In this document: piece by piece, positions 18,425 through 26,657 of the stretch
How the letters are laid out: every line of letters starts with the position of its first letter
How positions within the stretch are numbered: position 1 is the stretch's first letter
Assembly (NCBI RefSeq): GCF_028291745.1
Contig: NZ_JAQGNQ010000146.1
Span: 1 to 40,302, forward strand
Reading direction: 5' to 3'
Length of the DNA: 40,302 nucleotides
Origin: Ramlibacter sp.
Lineage (GTDB): Bacteria; Pseudomonadota; Gammaproteobacteria; Burkholderiales; Burkholderiaceae_C
The notes under the pieces: generated by a model
The model's input: only the letters and a program-made list of their open reading frames with translations
Databases searched by the model: none
Told to the model about the DNA's origin: nothing
Program-made: the position numbers and the translations under genes

Positions 18425-19299
18425 GCGGCCTCCTGCCGGACGGGAGCGGAAGGCACGTAGCGGCCCTTGATCTGTGAGCGGTGCAGCGTGCGGAACTCGG
18501 TCGGCGGGAAGGCGTCGCGCCGGTGCATGGTGGTCAGGTTGTTCCACAGCACCACGTCGCCCACGCGCCACTGGTGGCGCAGCGTCACGGGGTCGGCCGT
18601 CGCATAGCTCCAGATGATGTTCAACAGCCGCTCGGATTCGTCGACCGAGAGGCCTGCTATCCAGGCATTGCGGCGGCGCCCCAGGTACAGCGTGGGCTCA
18701 CCGGTCTCGGGCTGCGTGATCACGATGGGGTGCACGGTGCCGACCGACTGCCGGGGATCGTCGTTGGGTACCACGCCCTTGCGCACGTTGCCGCCGCTGT
18801 CGTAGGTGCCGTCGTGCTTGATGCCCAGGCGCGAGATGCGCGCGACCAGGTCGGCGGGCATGGAGCGCAGCGCCGCCGGCATGCTGGCGAACCACGTGTC
18901 GCCGCCGGTGCTGGGGAGCTCCACCGACCACAGCATCGAGGCGAAGGGCGGCCGCTCGAGATAGGACATGTCGGTGTGCCACGAGGCCTCGCCGTCGCCC
19001 AGGGCGCCGAGCGGCTCGCCGCCCGCGTTCTTGCGGTTGGACACCACGTACAGGTTGGGATGCCCCGGCACGCTCTTGCGTCCGGCGCCCTGGTTGGGCG
19101 GCGGATCGAGCTCGCCGAGCATGGCCGAGAAGTCCTCGAAGGCCTGGTTGGTCAGGCGCTGGTCGCGCAGCACGATGACGTGATGCCGCTGCCACACCTC
19201 GTAGAGCTCGCGGAACTCCGAGGGGCCCAGGTGGGCCAGGTCCACGCCTTCGATGGTGGCGCCCAGCGCCGGCGTGATCGGGGTATGGCGGATGCTCAT
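18421..19299 (-). CDS. TauD/TfdA-family Fe(II)/2-oxoglutarate dioxygenase
   Basis: The 292-residue enzyme should hydroxylate a small substrate (taurine, alkylsulfonate, aryloxyacetate or similar) using O2, 2-oxoglutarate and Fe(II). The iron ligands His108 and Asp110 are in SWHTDMSY and the distal His259 is in TTMHRRDAF; Arg270 in FRTLHRSQ should bind 2-oxoglutarate. The N-terminus PITPALGATIEGVDLAHL is typical of the family. The substrate cannot be assigned. AAGGAAG precedes the ATG. It sits between two binding-protein genes, 24 bases after one and with an ATGA overlap with the next, so the three form one operon for uptake and oxidation of an unknown compound. Confidence 0.94.
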   Translation of the reverse strand: MSIRHTPITPALGATIEGVDLAHLGPSEFRELYEVWQRHHVIVLRDQRLTNQAFEDFSAMLGELDPPPNQGAGRKSVPGHPNLYVVSNRKNAGGEPLGALGDGEASWHTDMSYLERPPFASMLWSVELPSTGGDTWFASMPAALRSMPADLVARISRLGIKHDGTYDSGGNVRKGVVPNDDPRQSVGTVHPIVITQPETGEPTLYLGRRRNAWIAGLSVDESERLLNIIWSYATADPVTLRHQWRVGDVVLWNNLTTMHRRDAFPPTEFRTLHRSQIKGRYVPSAPVRQEAA

Positions 19300-19323
19300 G
19301 CCGCTTCCTTTTTTTCTTCTGGT

Positions 19324-20454
19324 TCAGACGAGGCCCGCGTTGCGCGAGGCCAGTGAGAGGTCGACGAAATGCGAACCGCTGCGCTCGCTGCGACTGTAGC
19401 GCAGGTTGGTGTAGCCCAGGTCGAGCCCGCCCACGCGGCCCATCCCCTCGATGAAGGAGGCGCGGCTGTCGTTCCTGGCGTGCTTCAGTCCCTCGACCAG
19501 CGCCAGGCCGGTGATGAAGCCCTCCAGCGAAACCGGGGTCACCGGGATCTTCAGTTCGCGCGCCAGCGCCGTGAATTCGCGCACCACCCAGTACTTCTCG
19601 TGCGTGTACTCGGGCACCACCACGCTGAAGCCGACGCCGGCGGCGTCCTTGCCCAGGTCCCTCAGCAGCGTCTCGCGGTCCACGAAGGAGATCACCATCT
19701 TCGGCAGGAGGATGGTCCGCGGCGCGTACTCGCGCAGGAAGCCGGTGAGCGGCGCGTTGTTGGCCAGGATGATCAGCACCTCGGGCTGGTTCCCGGCCAG
19801 CGTGCGCAGGGCGGATGCGTTCAGGTCCGAGCCCTTGCGGTCCACGCCCGCCGTCACGGTGAGCTGGCCGCCTTGCTGCGCGAGAATCTTTTCCAGCAGC
19901 GGCACGTTGGTGGTGCGGGCGTCTTCCAGGTGCACGAAGCCGAACCGGTGCGCGCCGAGCAGGCGGTAGTGGCGCACGATCGCCTCGAGCTCGCGCTCGT
20001 AGCTGGCGCGCGTGGTGAAGGTGGTTGCCGCCTTGTCGCCATAGAGCAGCGGCGTGCCGGAAAAGGCGCCGACCAGCGCGATGCCTTCCTGCGCGGCGCG
20101 CACCGCGCCGGCCTCGGAGCAGGGCCGGGTGGTGAAGCCGGTCAGGCCGATCACCCGGGCATCGGCGGCCAGCGTGGCGATGTTGGCCTCGGTCTTCGTC
20201 TTGTCGCCGCGATCGTCCAGCGACAGCAGTTCCACGGTGCGGCCGTTGACGCCGCCGGCGCGATTGACCGAGTGCAGGGCGGCCTGGATGCCGTCACGCA
20301 TCGCCGTGCCGAAGCCGGCTTGCGGACCGGTCAGCGCCGCCGACTGACCGACGACGATGGGCGTGCTGGCCGCCGCCGTGCGCAGCGCTGCCGGACCCAG
20401 GAGCGAAGCGAGCCCCAGGCCCGCACTCCGGACCAGGATATTGCGTCGATTCAT
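19324..20454 (-). CDS. ABC transporter substrate-binding protein, branched-chain amino acid type
   Basis: The 376-residue periplasmic protein has the receptor-family fold of LivJ-type binding proteins. The signal peptide has twin arginines (MNRRNILV) and a hydrophobic stretch to about residue 29. The mature part begins IVVGQSAALTGPQAGFGTAM, then AALHSVNRAGGVNGRTVELLSLDD, which is the family consensus. Ligands of this branch are often aromatic or other small acids rather than leucine. It is the first gene of the three-gene operon with the dioxygenase and the Bug protein. No ABC permease or ATPase is present. A 14-base perfect palindrome lies about 180 bases upstream. Confidence 0.94.
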   Translation of the reverse strand: MNRRNILVRSAGLGLASLLGPAALRTAAASTPIVVGQSAALTGPQAGFGTAMRDGIQAALHSVNRAGGVNGRTVELLSLDDRGDKTKTEANIATLAADARVIGLTGFTTRPCSEAGAVRAAQEGIALVGAFSGTPLLYGDKAATTFTTRASYERELEAIVRHYRLLGAHRFGFVHLEDARTTNVPLLEKILAQQGGQLTVTAGVDRKGSDLNASALRTLAGNQPEVLIILANNAPLTGFLREYAPRTILLPKMVISFVDRETLLRDLGKDAAGVGFSVVVPEYTHEKYWVVREFTALARELKIPVTPVSLEGFITGLALVEGLKHARNDSRASFIEGMGRVGGLDLGYTNLRYSRSERSGSHFVDLSLASRNAGLV

Positions 20455-20631
20455 GTTCTTGTTCTCCCGGAAGCGCCGCCGGGCACAGGTTGTGCCACCG
20501 TCTGCCGCGCTGGCGCGAGTGTTGCCGCGCCGGCCGCAACTCGACCATAGGGATTCGGCGAACTCTGCAGGCAGTTACGCTCCCTTGCAACTCGTGCTAG
20601 CGATTCGGGAGCAGGGCGGCCGCCGCGGATG

Positions 20632-20645
20632 GTTGCGCGCGCAAC
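20632..20645. promoter_or_regulatory. Perfect 14-base palindrome upstream of the binding-protein operon
   Basis: GTTGCGCGCGCAAC is a perfect palindrome in the 277-base gap between tolA and the binding-protein gene. Read on the minus strand it directly follows a possible promoter (TTAAGA, 18 bases, CTATAC), a location suited to a repressor. No dedicated regulator gene is in the window. The rest of this gap shows no gene. Confidence 0.35.
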
Positions 20646-20731
20646 GGTATAGGGCCTTCCACTTACTGTGTCTTAAGGGCCAATCGACCGTCGCGTGAAA
20701 CACGAAACGCGGCCGCCGGGGCGCAGGAGGC

Positions 20732-21661
20732 TCAGCCGAACTGGCGGACCGACAGGACCATCAGGGAAGGAACCCGTCCGTCGATGTCGCGCGGCAGGCG
20801 TTCGGTGGCGTCGATGCCGCGCAGTACGGCGTCGTCCCTGGCCTTGTTGCCGCTGGACTTGATCAGCCGCTGGCCGACGATGGTGCCGTCGGGCGCCAGC
20901 CGGATCTCCACTTCCACGGGGGGATCGCCGGCAACCGTCTCGATGAAGCGCGTATTGCGCTTGATGATGGCCGCGACCCGGCCCGCGTAGCTGGCGGACG
21001 GCCCGGAGGAGCGCGCCGAGGCGCCTTGCGAGTCGGTCGCCCCGGTGCCCGCCATGCCCTGGATGCGCTTGAGGTTCTCTTCGCGCAGCTGCGCCATGCG
21101 CTTGCTGTCGCGCGCTTCCTGTTCCTGCTGCTTGCGCTTCTTCTCGTCGTCGCGGCGCTTGGCGTCGGCGAGCTGCTGCTGCTTTTGCAGATCCTTCTTC
21201 TTCGCGAGATCGTCGTCGTGCTTCTTCTGCGCCAGATCGTCTGCCCGCTTCTTCTGCGCCAGTTCCTTGCGCCGCTGGTCGCGCTCGCGTTCCTGTTCCG
21301 CCTTGCGCTCGCGCTCGAGCTCGCGCTGCTCGCGTTCGCGCTCGATGGCGATCTGCGCATTGCGGTTCACCTGCGGCGCGGGCGGCGGGCGCACCACGGC
21401 CGGCGGTGGGGGCGGCTGCACCACCGCCTGCGGGGGCGGCGGCGGTGGGGGAGGAGGCGGCGGCGGCGGCGCCGCTTCCTGCGGCAGGGCCGACCAGAGT
21501 TCGGCCTCGACCGTGGCGTTCTGCGCCTCGCGCTGCCAGTGCAGGCCCCGGGTCAGCGCCACCAGCAGCACCAGGTGCGCGGCCACGGCCAGCGTGTACG
21601 CGCGCAGGTCGCCCCGCTGCGGCGGCGGTGCGAACTCCGGGCGATCGGCGGCGGCGTCCAT
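20732..21661 (-). CDS. tolA: Tol-Pal system protein TolA
   Basis: TolA links the TolQR inner-membrane motor to Pal and TolB at the outer membrane. The 309-residue protein has one N-terminal membrane helix (residues ~23-40, TLAVAAHLVLLVALTRG) and a proline-rich stretch (about 13 consecutive prolines near residues 64-76, then more). A long charged helix (residues ~105-205, rich in Glu, Arg, Lys and Gln) follows. The compact C-terminal domain contains YAGRVAAIIKRNTRF and VEVEIRLAPDGTIVGQRLIKSSGN. It starts four bases after tolR. It is the last gene of the long minus-strand block, and tolB and pal do not follow. Confidence 0.96.
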   Translation of the reverse strand: MDAAADRPEFAPPPQRGDLRAYTLAVAAHLVLLVALTRGLHWQREAQNATVEAELWSALPQEAAPPPPPPPPPPPPPQAVVQPPPPPAVVRPPPAPQVNRNAQIAIEREREQRELERERKAEQERERDQRRKELAQKKRADDLAQKKHDDDLAKKKDLQKQQQLADAKRRDDEKKRKQQEQEARDSKRMAQLREENLKRIQGMAGTGATDSQGASARSSGPSASYAGRVAAIIKRNTRFIETVAGDPPVEVEIRLAPDGTIVGQRLIKSSGNKARDDAVLRGIDATERLPRDIDGRVPSLMVLSVRQFG

Positions 21662-21665
21662 CGCC

Positions 21666-22093
<428 letters not shown>

Positions 22094-22094
<1 letters not shown>

Positions 22095-22795
22095 CAGTGC
22101 CCCGAGGCGGTGGCAGTGGGGTGCGCGCCGAGGTTGCGCTGCAGGATGTTGGAGAACTCCTCGATGAAGGTCTCCAGCTGGATCGACACCCGGTCGATGT
22201 CGCGCGCGAAACGGTTGTACGCCACCACCGCGGGGATGGCCGCGAACAGGCCGAGCGCGGTGGCAACCAGGGCCTCGGCAATGCCGGGCGCCACCGTGGC
22301 CAGCGTCACCTGCTGCAGGGCGCCCAGGCCGGTGAAGGCATGCATGATCCCCCACACCGTTCCGAACAGGCCGACATAGGGAGAGACCGAACCGACCGAG
22401 CCCAGAAAGGAGAGATTGGTCTCCACCGCATCGAGCTCGCGCTGGAAGCTCGCGCGCATCGCGCGGCGGGCGGCATCGAGCAGGGCGCCGGCGTCGTTGA
22501 TGCGGCGCTCGCGCAGCTTCTGGTATTCGCGCATGCCGGAGGCAAAGATGCGTTCCATCGGCCCGGCGAGCTTCGCGTTCTGCGCGGCCGACGAGAACAG
22601 GTCGTTCAGGCTGGTGCCGGACCAGAAGTCGCGCTCGAAGTCGTCGTTCAGCGCATTGACCCGGCGCAGCGCGAACAGCTTGCGGAAGATGGCCGCCCAG
22701 CTGGTGATGGAAACCACCAGCAGCAGCAGCATCACGAGCTGCACGACGATGCTCGCGCCGAGAACGAGTTGCAGAATGGAGAGGTCTTGGTTCAT
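22094..22795 (-). CDS. tolQ: Tol-Pal system protein TolQ
   Basis: TolQ is the MotA/ExbB-type stator subunit of the Tol system. The 233-residue protein has three membrane helices: residues ~12-38 (LVLGASIVVQLVMLLLLVVS), ~135-160 (GLFGTVWGIMHAF region) and ~170-195 (AEALVATALGLFAAIPAVVA). The conserved YVGLFGTVWGIMHAFTGL and IAEALVATALGLFAAIPA segments are intact. The start at 22795 (MNQDLSILQLV) overlaps the ybgC stop as ATGA. The order ybgC-tolQ-tolR-tolA is the standard one. Confidence 0.98.
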
Positions 22796-23205
22796 GCCTT
22801 GGTGTCCAGCACCTGGAGGATCGCCGGCGGAATGCGCGCCGGCCGCAGTGTGGCGGCATCGACCCACCCGATGCGGATCGTGCCGGCCGCCAGCAGGGTG
22901 TCCCCGCTGCGCGCCTGCTGCGCGATTATCAGAGAGGCACGGCCTGCCGTTTCCAGCTGGGCCGTAACAAGAAGTTCATCGTCCAGGCGCGCCGGCCGAA
23001 GATAGCGCACTGCCGTCTCGCTGACCACGAACATGCCGCCGCTGCGCTCCTGCAGCGCGCGCTGCGCGAGACCCAGCGAGCGCAGCCACTCGGTGCGCGC
23101 GCGTTCGAAGAACTTGAGGTAGTTGGCGAAGAACACGATGCCCCCGGCATCCGTATCTTCCCAGTACACCCGCACCGGCCAGATGAACGGCGCATGTTCT
23201 TTCAT
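22792..23205 (-). CDS. ybgC: Acyl-CoA thioesterase YbgC (Tol-Pal cluster)
   Basis: YbgC is a hot-dog-fold thioesterase of the 4-hydroxybenzoyl-CoA thioesterase family encoded with the Tol genes; it hydrolyses short or medium acyl thioesters. The 137-residue protein carries the family motif WPVRVYWEDTDAGGIVFFAN, with the catalytic Asp in YWEDTD, followed by YLKFFERARTEWLR. Its start overlaps the aminotransferase stop by four bases and its stop overlaps the tolQ start by four, so it is tightly coupled on both sides. Confidence 0.96.
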   Translation of the reverse strand: MKEHAPFIWPVRVYWEDTDAGGIVFFANYLKFFERARTEWLRSLGLAQRALQERSGGMFVVSETAVRYLRPARLDDELLVTAQLETAGRASLIIAQQARSGDTLLAAGTIRIGWVDAATLRPARIPPAILQVLDTKA

Positions 23206-24386
23206 TGCAGGATGTTGGCGAGGCGGGCGACCGCCTCCTGCAACTGCGCCATCGAATTGGCGGTGGAGAAGCGGATGAAGCGGCTGGTCTCGGCGTGGCC
23301 GAAGTCCCGGCCGGGCGTGACCGCCACGTGCGCGCGCTGCATCGCCTCGAAGGCGAAGTCCCAACTGCCCTGCACGCCCAGGCGGCGGGCCGCTTCGCTG
23401 CAATCGGCCCAGGCGTAGAAGGCGCCATCGGGCATGACGGGGACGGTCAGGCCCAGGGCCTGCAGCTGCGGGATGAACCAGTCGCGCCGGGCGCGGAACT
23501 CGGCGCGGCGCCGCTCGTATTCCGCGATGCTCTCGGTTTCGAAGCACGCGAGCGCCGCATGCTGCGCCACCGTGCTGGGGCAGATGAACAGGTTCTGCGC
23601 CAGCCGCTCGATCACCGGCGCCAGCACTTCGGGCACGACCATCCAGCCCAGGCGCCAGCCCGTCATGTTGAAGTACTTCGAGAAGCTGTTGATGCTGACC
23701 ACCTGGTCGTCGATCGCCAGCCCCGTGTGGCCGAAGGTCTCGTCGTAGGAGAGCCCGAGGTAGATCTCGTCCAGCAGCGTGATGCCGCCCCTGGCCTGCA
23801 CGAAGGAATGGATCCTGCGCAGTTCGTCCGGATGGATCGAGGTGCCGGTGGGATTGGAGGGCGAGGCCAGCAGCACGCCGCGGGTCCTGGGGCCCCAGTG
23901 CTCCTGCACCTTGGCGGCGCTGAGCTGGTAGCGCTCGGCCGGGGTGGTGGGGATCAGCACCGCATCGCCTTCGGCCGCGCTGACGAAATGCCGGTTGCAC
24001 GGATAGCTCGGGTCCGGCATCAGGATCTCGTCGCCGGCCTCGATCAGCGCCAGGCAGGCCAGCTGCAGGGCGGCCGAGGCGCCGGCCGTGACGACGATGC
24101 GGCGGGCCGGCACGGCAACGCCGAAGCGTTCGGCATACCAGCCGCTGATGCGCTCGCGCAGGCGGTCCAGGCCCATGGCATCGGTGTACTGCGTGCGGCC
24201 GTCGCGGATCGCGCGTTCGGCGGCCTGCTGCACCAGCGGTGGCGCGGTGAAGTCCGGCTCGCCGATGTTCAGGAAGATCATCGGGCTGGCGCTGCCCGCC
24301 GCCTCGCGCGCGATGCGCGTCGCGGCCTTGGCGACCTCCATCACGTAGAAGGGCTCGATCCGTTCGGCCCGGCGTGCCAGCTTCAT
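23202..24386 (-). CDS. Class I/II pyridoxal-phosphate aminotransferase
   Basis: The 394-residue fold-type I aminotransferase resembles the aspartate/alanine/aromatic transaminase group. The lysine that binds PLP is Lys237 in [17 protein letters not shown]. Asp206 in [12 protein letters not shown] contacts the cofactor ring, and the carboxylate-binding Arg lies in SRFIRFS near the C-terminus. SPSNPTGT near residues 175-182 is the conserved loop. Substrates are not predictable. It overlaps nusB upstream and ybgC downstream by four bases each. This nusB-aminotransferase-ybgC linkage is, as I recall, common in Burkholderiales. The frame extends upstream into nusB, but the ATG at 24386 starts the conserved protein. 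Confidence 0.95.
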   Translation of the reverse strand: MKLARRAERIEPFYVMEVAKAATRIAREAAGSASPMIFLNIGEPDFTAPPLVQQAAERAIRDGRTQYTDAMGLDRLRERISGWYAERFGVAVPARRIVVTAGASAALQLACLALIEAGDEILMPDPSYPCNRHFVSAAEGDAVLIPTTPAERYQLSAAKVQEHWGPRTRGVLLASPSNPTGTSIHPDELRRIHSFVQARGGITLLDEIYLGLSYDETFGHTGLAIDDQVVSINSFSKYFNMTGWRLGWMVVPEVLAPVIERLAQNLFICPSTVAQHAALACFETESIAEYERRRAEFRARRDWFIPQLQALGLTVPVMPDGAFYAWADCSEAARRLGVQGSWDFAFEAMQRAHVAVTPGRDFGHAETSRFIRFSTANSMAQLQEAVARLANILQ

Positions 24387-24856
24387 CTTGCCTTGCCGGT
24401 GGCGCGGTCGGCCTCGACCTCCGGCGAACGCAGCGACGGTGCCAGCCCGTTGAGGACGCCGTTGACGTACTTGTGGCCGTCGGTGCCGCCGAATTCCTTG
24501 GCCAGCTCGATGCATTCGTTCAGGACGACGCGCCAGGGCACGTCAGGCGCGTGCAGGAATTCGTAGGCGCCGATCCACATCACCGCGTGCTCGATCGGCG
24601 AGATCTCCTCCAGCTTGCGATCGAGCAGCGGCAGGATCAGCGCATCGAGTTGGGCGGCTTCGCGGATGCAGCCGTGCAGCAGCGCGTCGTAGTGCACCGC
24701 GTCGGCCTTGTGGAAGCCCGAGAGGCCGCGGGTGAACTGGTCGATCGAGTCGGCATCCTGCCGGCCCACGAGGTGCTGGTACAGGGCTTGCACCGCGAAT
24801 TCGCGGGCGCGGCTGCGCGGCGGCTTGCTGGCGGTCTTGCGGGCAGGCGTCGCCAT
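24383..24856 (-). CDS. nusB: Transcription antitermination factor NusB
   Basis: NusB binds boxA RNA with NusE (S10) in rRNA antitermination. The 157-residue protein has a basic N-terminus, ending [17 protein letters not shown], which begins the all-helical fold. The conserved [19 protein letters not shown] and [27 protein letters not shown] follow. The start overlaps the ribH stop by one base (TGATG). The ribH-nusB pair is the normal arrangement in proteobacteria. Confidence 0.98.
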   Translation of the reverse strand: MATPARKTASKPPRSRAREFAVQALYQHLVGRQDADSIDQFTRGLSGFHKADAVHYDALLHGCIREAAQLDALILPLLDRKLEEISPIEHAVMWIGAYEFLHAPDVPWRVVLNECIELAKEFGGTDGHKYVNGVLNGLAPSLRSPEVEADRATGKAR

Positions 24857-25317
24857 CAGAACTCTTCCAGCAGGTTGGCCATCTCGATGGCCACTTGCGC
24901 CGCGTCGCGGCCCTTGTCGACCTGGCGCGCCACCGCCTGCTCCATGTTCTCGGTGGTGAGGATCGCGTTGGCCACCGGCAGCTGGTAGTCCAGGGCGATG
25001 CGCGTCACGCCGGCACCCGACTCATTGGCCACCAGCTCGAAGTGATAGGTCTCGCCGCGGATGATGCAGCCCAGCGCGATCAGCGCGTCGTAGCCGCCTT
25101 TTTCCGCCATCGCCTGCAGCGCCACGGCCACTTCCAGGGCGCCGGGCACCTGCACGTGCTCGATGTTCTTTTCCTGCACGCCGCGCGCCAGCAGTTCGTC
25201 CCAGCAGGCCTTGGCCAGCGCGTTGGTCACGCCCTGGTTGAAGCGCGCCTGGACGATGCCGATCACCAGCTTGCGGCCATCCAGCCGGTCGGCCGTGCCC
25301 TTGTCTGCACCAAACAT
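24856..25317 (-). CDS. ribH: 6,7-dimethyl-8-ribityllumazine synthase
   Basis: RibH condenses 3,4-dihydroxy-2-butanone 4-phosphate with the ribitylaminouracil intermediate, the penultimate step of riboflavin synthesis. The 153-residue length is typical of the capsid-forming enzyme. [17 protein letters not shown] binds substrate, [15 protein letters not shown] is conserved and His92 in IRGETYHFE is the catalytic histidine. AAGGAG lies just before the ATG, immediately after the 3' foot of a strong 16-base-pair hairpin, so folding of the leader could affect translation. It follows ribBA after a 150-base gap containing four hairpins. Confidence 0.98.
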   Translation of the reverse strand: MFGADKGTADRLDGRKLVIGIVQARFNQGVTNALAKACWDELLARGVQEKNIEHVQVPGALEVAVALQAMAEKGGYDALIALGCIIRGETYHFELVANESGAGVTRIALDYQLPVANAILTTENMEQAVARQVDKGRDAAQVAIEMANLLEEF

Positions 25318-25327
25318 ACGTCTCCTT

Positions 25328-25460
25328 AACCCAGAAAAATCGCAGGCGATTTTTCTGGGTTGTGGTCAATCAGTGTGGAGAGGACCGGCAAAGCCGGATC
25401 CTCTCCACAGGAGGGACCGCGCTGCATGTTATTCCGCGCGGTCCAGGTGCCCCTGCGGGG
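25328..25460. promoter_or_regulatory. Four-hairpin intergenic region between ribBA and ribH
   Basis: Four stem-loops fill this gap: 25328-25361 (16 perfect pairs, loop of 2), 25374-25409 (TGTGGAGAGGA arm, one bulged base, AAA loop), 25414-25444 (GGACCGCGC/GCGCGGTCC) and 25450-25460 (CCCC-TGC-GGGG). Read in the operon direction, the strongest lies directly before the ribH ribosome-binding site. I do not see the conserved segments of an FMN riboswitch. They could be an attenuator, RNA-processing sites or accumulated repeats. Confidence 0.6.
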
Positions 25461-25467
25461 TTTCATC

Positions 25468-26598
25468 TCAAAGTGGCCGGTGGGTATAGCCCACCACTTC
25501 AAGTCCGTAACCCGCCATGCTGGGCATGCGCCGCGGCGTGCCCATGAGGTTCATCTTCTGCACGCCGCATTCGCGCAGGATCTGCGCGCCCACGCCGTAA
25601 CTGCGCAGGTCCATGCGCCCGCGCTCCGGCGCATGCGAGGCGCGCGCCGTGCCTTCGAATTGCGCCAGCAACTGGTCGGCCGACTCGCCGCAATTGAGCA
25701 GCACCGCGACGCCGCGGCCGGCCTGCGCGATGTGCTTCAGGCTGGCGTCGAGGCTCCACGAGTGCATCGGCCGATTGACTTCGAGCGCATCGAGGAGCGA
25801 CAGCGGTTCATGCACGCGCACCGGCACCGCATCGCTTGGCTGCCATTGGCCGCAGACCAGCGCGAGGTGCAGGGCCTGGCTCGGCTTGTCGCGCCAGGCA
25901 TGCGCCACGAAGTTGCCCCAGGTGGTGGCGAGCGGACGGGCGCCGATCTTTTCGACCAGGCTTTCGGTGCGGCTGCGATAGCCGATCAGGTCGGCGATGG
26001 TGCCGATCTTCAGACCGTGTTCGGCGGCGAACAGCTGCAGGTCGGGCAGCCGCGCCATCGTGCCGTCGTCCTTCATCACCTCGCAGATCACGGCGGCGGG
26101 CGTCAGGCCCGCCAGGGCGGCGAGGTCGCAGCCGGCTTCGGTATGGCCGGCGCGCATCAGCACGCCGCCGTCGACGGCCTGCAGGGGGAAGATGTGTCCC
26201 GGCTGCACGAGGTCTTCGGCGCGGGCGTTGCGGGCCACGGCAGCCTGCACGGTGCGGGCGCGATCGGCGGCGGAGATGCCGGTGGTCACGCCCTCGGCGG
26301 CTTCGATGGAGACGGTGAAGGCCGTGCCCATCTTCGTGCCGTTGCGCGCCACCATCGGCGGCAGGCGCAGGCGCTCGCAGCGTTCGCGACTGAGGGTGAG
26401 GCAGATCAGGCCGCGGCCGAAGCGCGCCATGAAGTTGATCGCGTCGGCCGTGACGTGTTCGGCGGCGAGCACGAGGTCGCCCTCGTTCTCGCGGTCTTCC
26501 TCGTCGACCAGGATCACCATGCGGCCCGCCTTCATCTCCGCCACGATCTCCTCGACGGGCGAGACGGGGGCGAGGCTGGGCAGGTCGGTGCGGGTCAT
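25468..26598 (-). CDS. ribBA: 3,4-dihydroxy-2-butanone-4-phosphate synthase fused to a degenerate GTP cyclohydrolase II domain
   Basis: The 376-residue protein has an N-terminal RibB domain (residues ~15-215) that makes the four-carbon precursor of riboflavin from ribulose 5-phosphate. It carries [12 protein letters not shown] (metal and substrate acids) and [12 protein letters not shown] (catalytic His/Thr). The C-terminal half (~220-365) is related to GTP cyclohydrolase II, but the zinc-binding cysteine cluster expected at HSECLTGD...LRCDCG is replaced here by [20 protein letters not shown], with no cysteines. The cyclohydrolase activity is therefore probably absent, as described for RibBX-type proteins, and a separate ribA should exist elsewhere. 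The start [12 protein letters not shown] is at 26598. Two kinase genes separate it from ribE. Confidence 0.95.
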   Translation of the reverse strand: MTRTDLPSLAPVSPVEEIVAEMKAGRMVILVDEEDRENEGDLVLAAEHVTADAINFMARFGRGLICLTLSRERCERLRLPPMVARNGTKMGTAFTVSIEAAEGVTTGISAADRARTVQAAVARNARAEDLVQPGHIFPLQAVDGGVLMRAGHTEAGCDLAALAGLTPAAVICEVMKDDGTMARLPDLQLFAAEHGLKIGTIADLIGYRSRTESLVEKIGARPLATTWGNFVAHAWRDKPSQALHLALVCGQWQPSDAVPVRVHEPLSLLDALEVNRPMHSWSLDASLKHIAQAGRGVAVLLNCGESADQLLAQFEGTARASHAPERGRMDLRSYGVGAQILRECGVQKMNLMGTPRRMPSMAGYGLEVVGYTHRPL

Positions 26599-26657
26599 CC
26601 CCCGTATTGTCGCATCGGCCGCATGTCCCTCCCGGGCCGGGCGGGCATGCGGGCGCC

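Noticed and set aside
25318..25467. FMN riboswitch before ribH
   Set aside because: The conserved RFN segments are not present. The palindromes are simple stem-loops, and the region lies inside the operon, not before its first gene.
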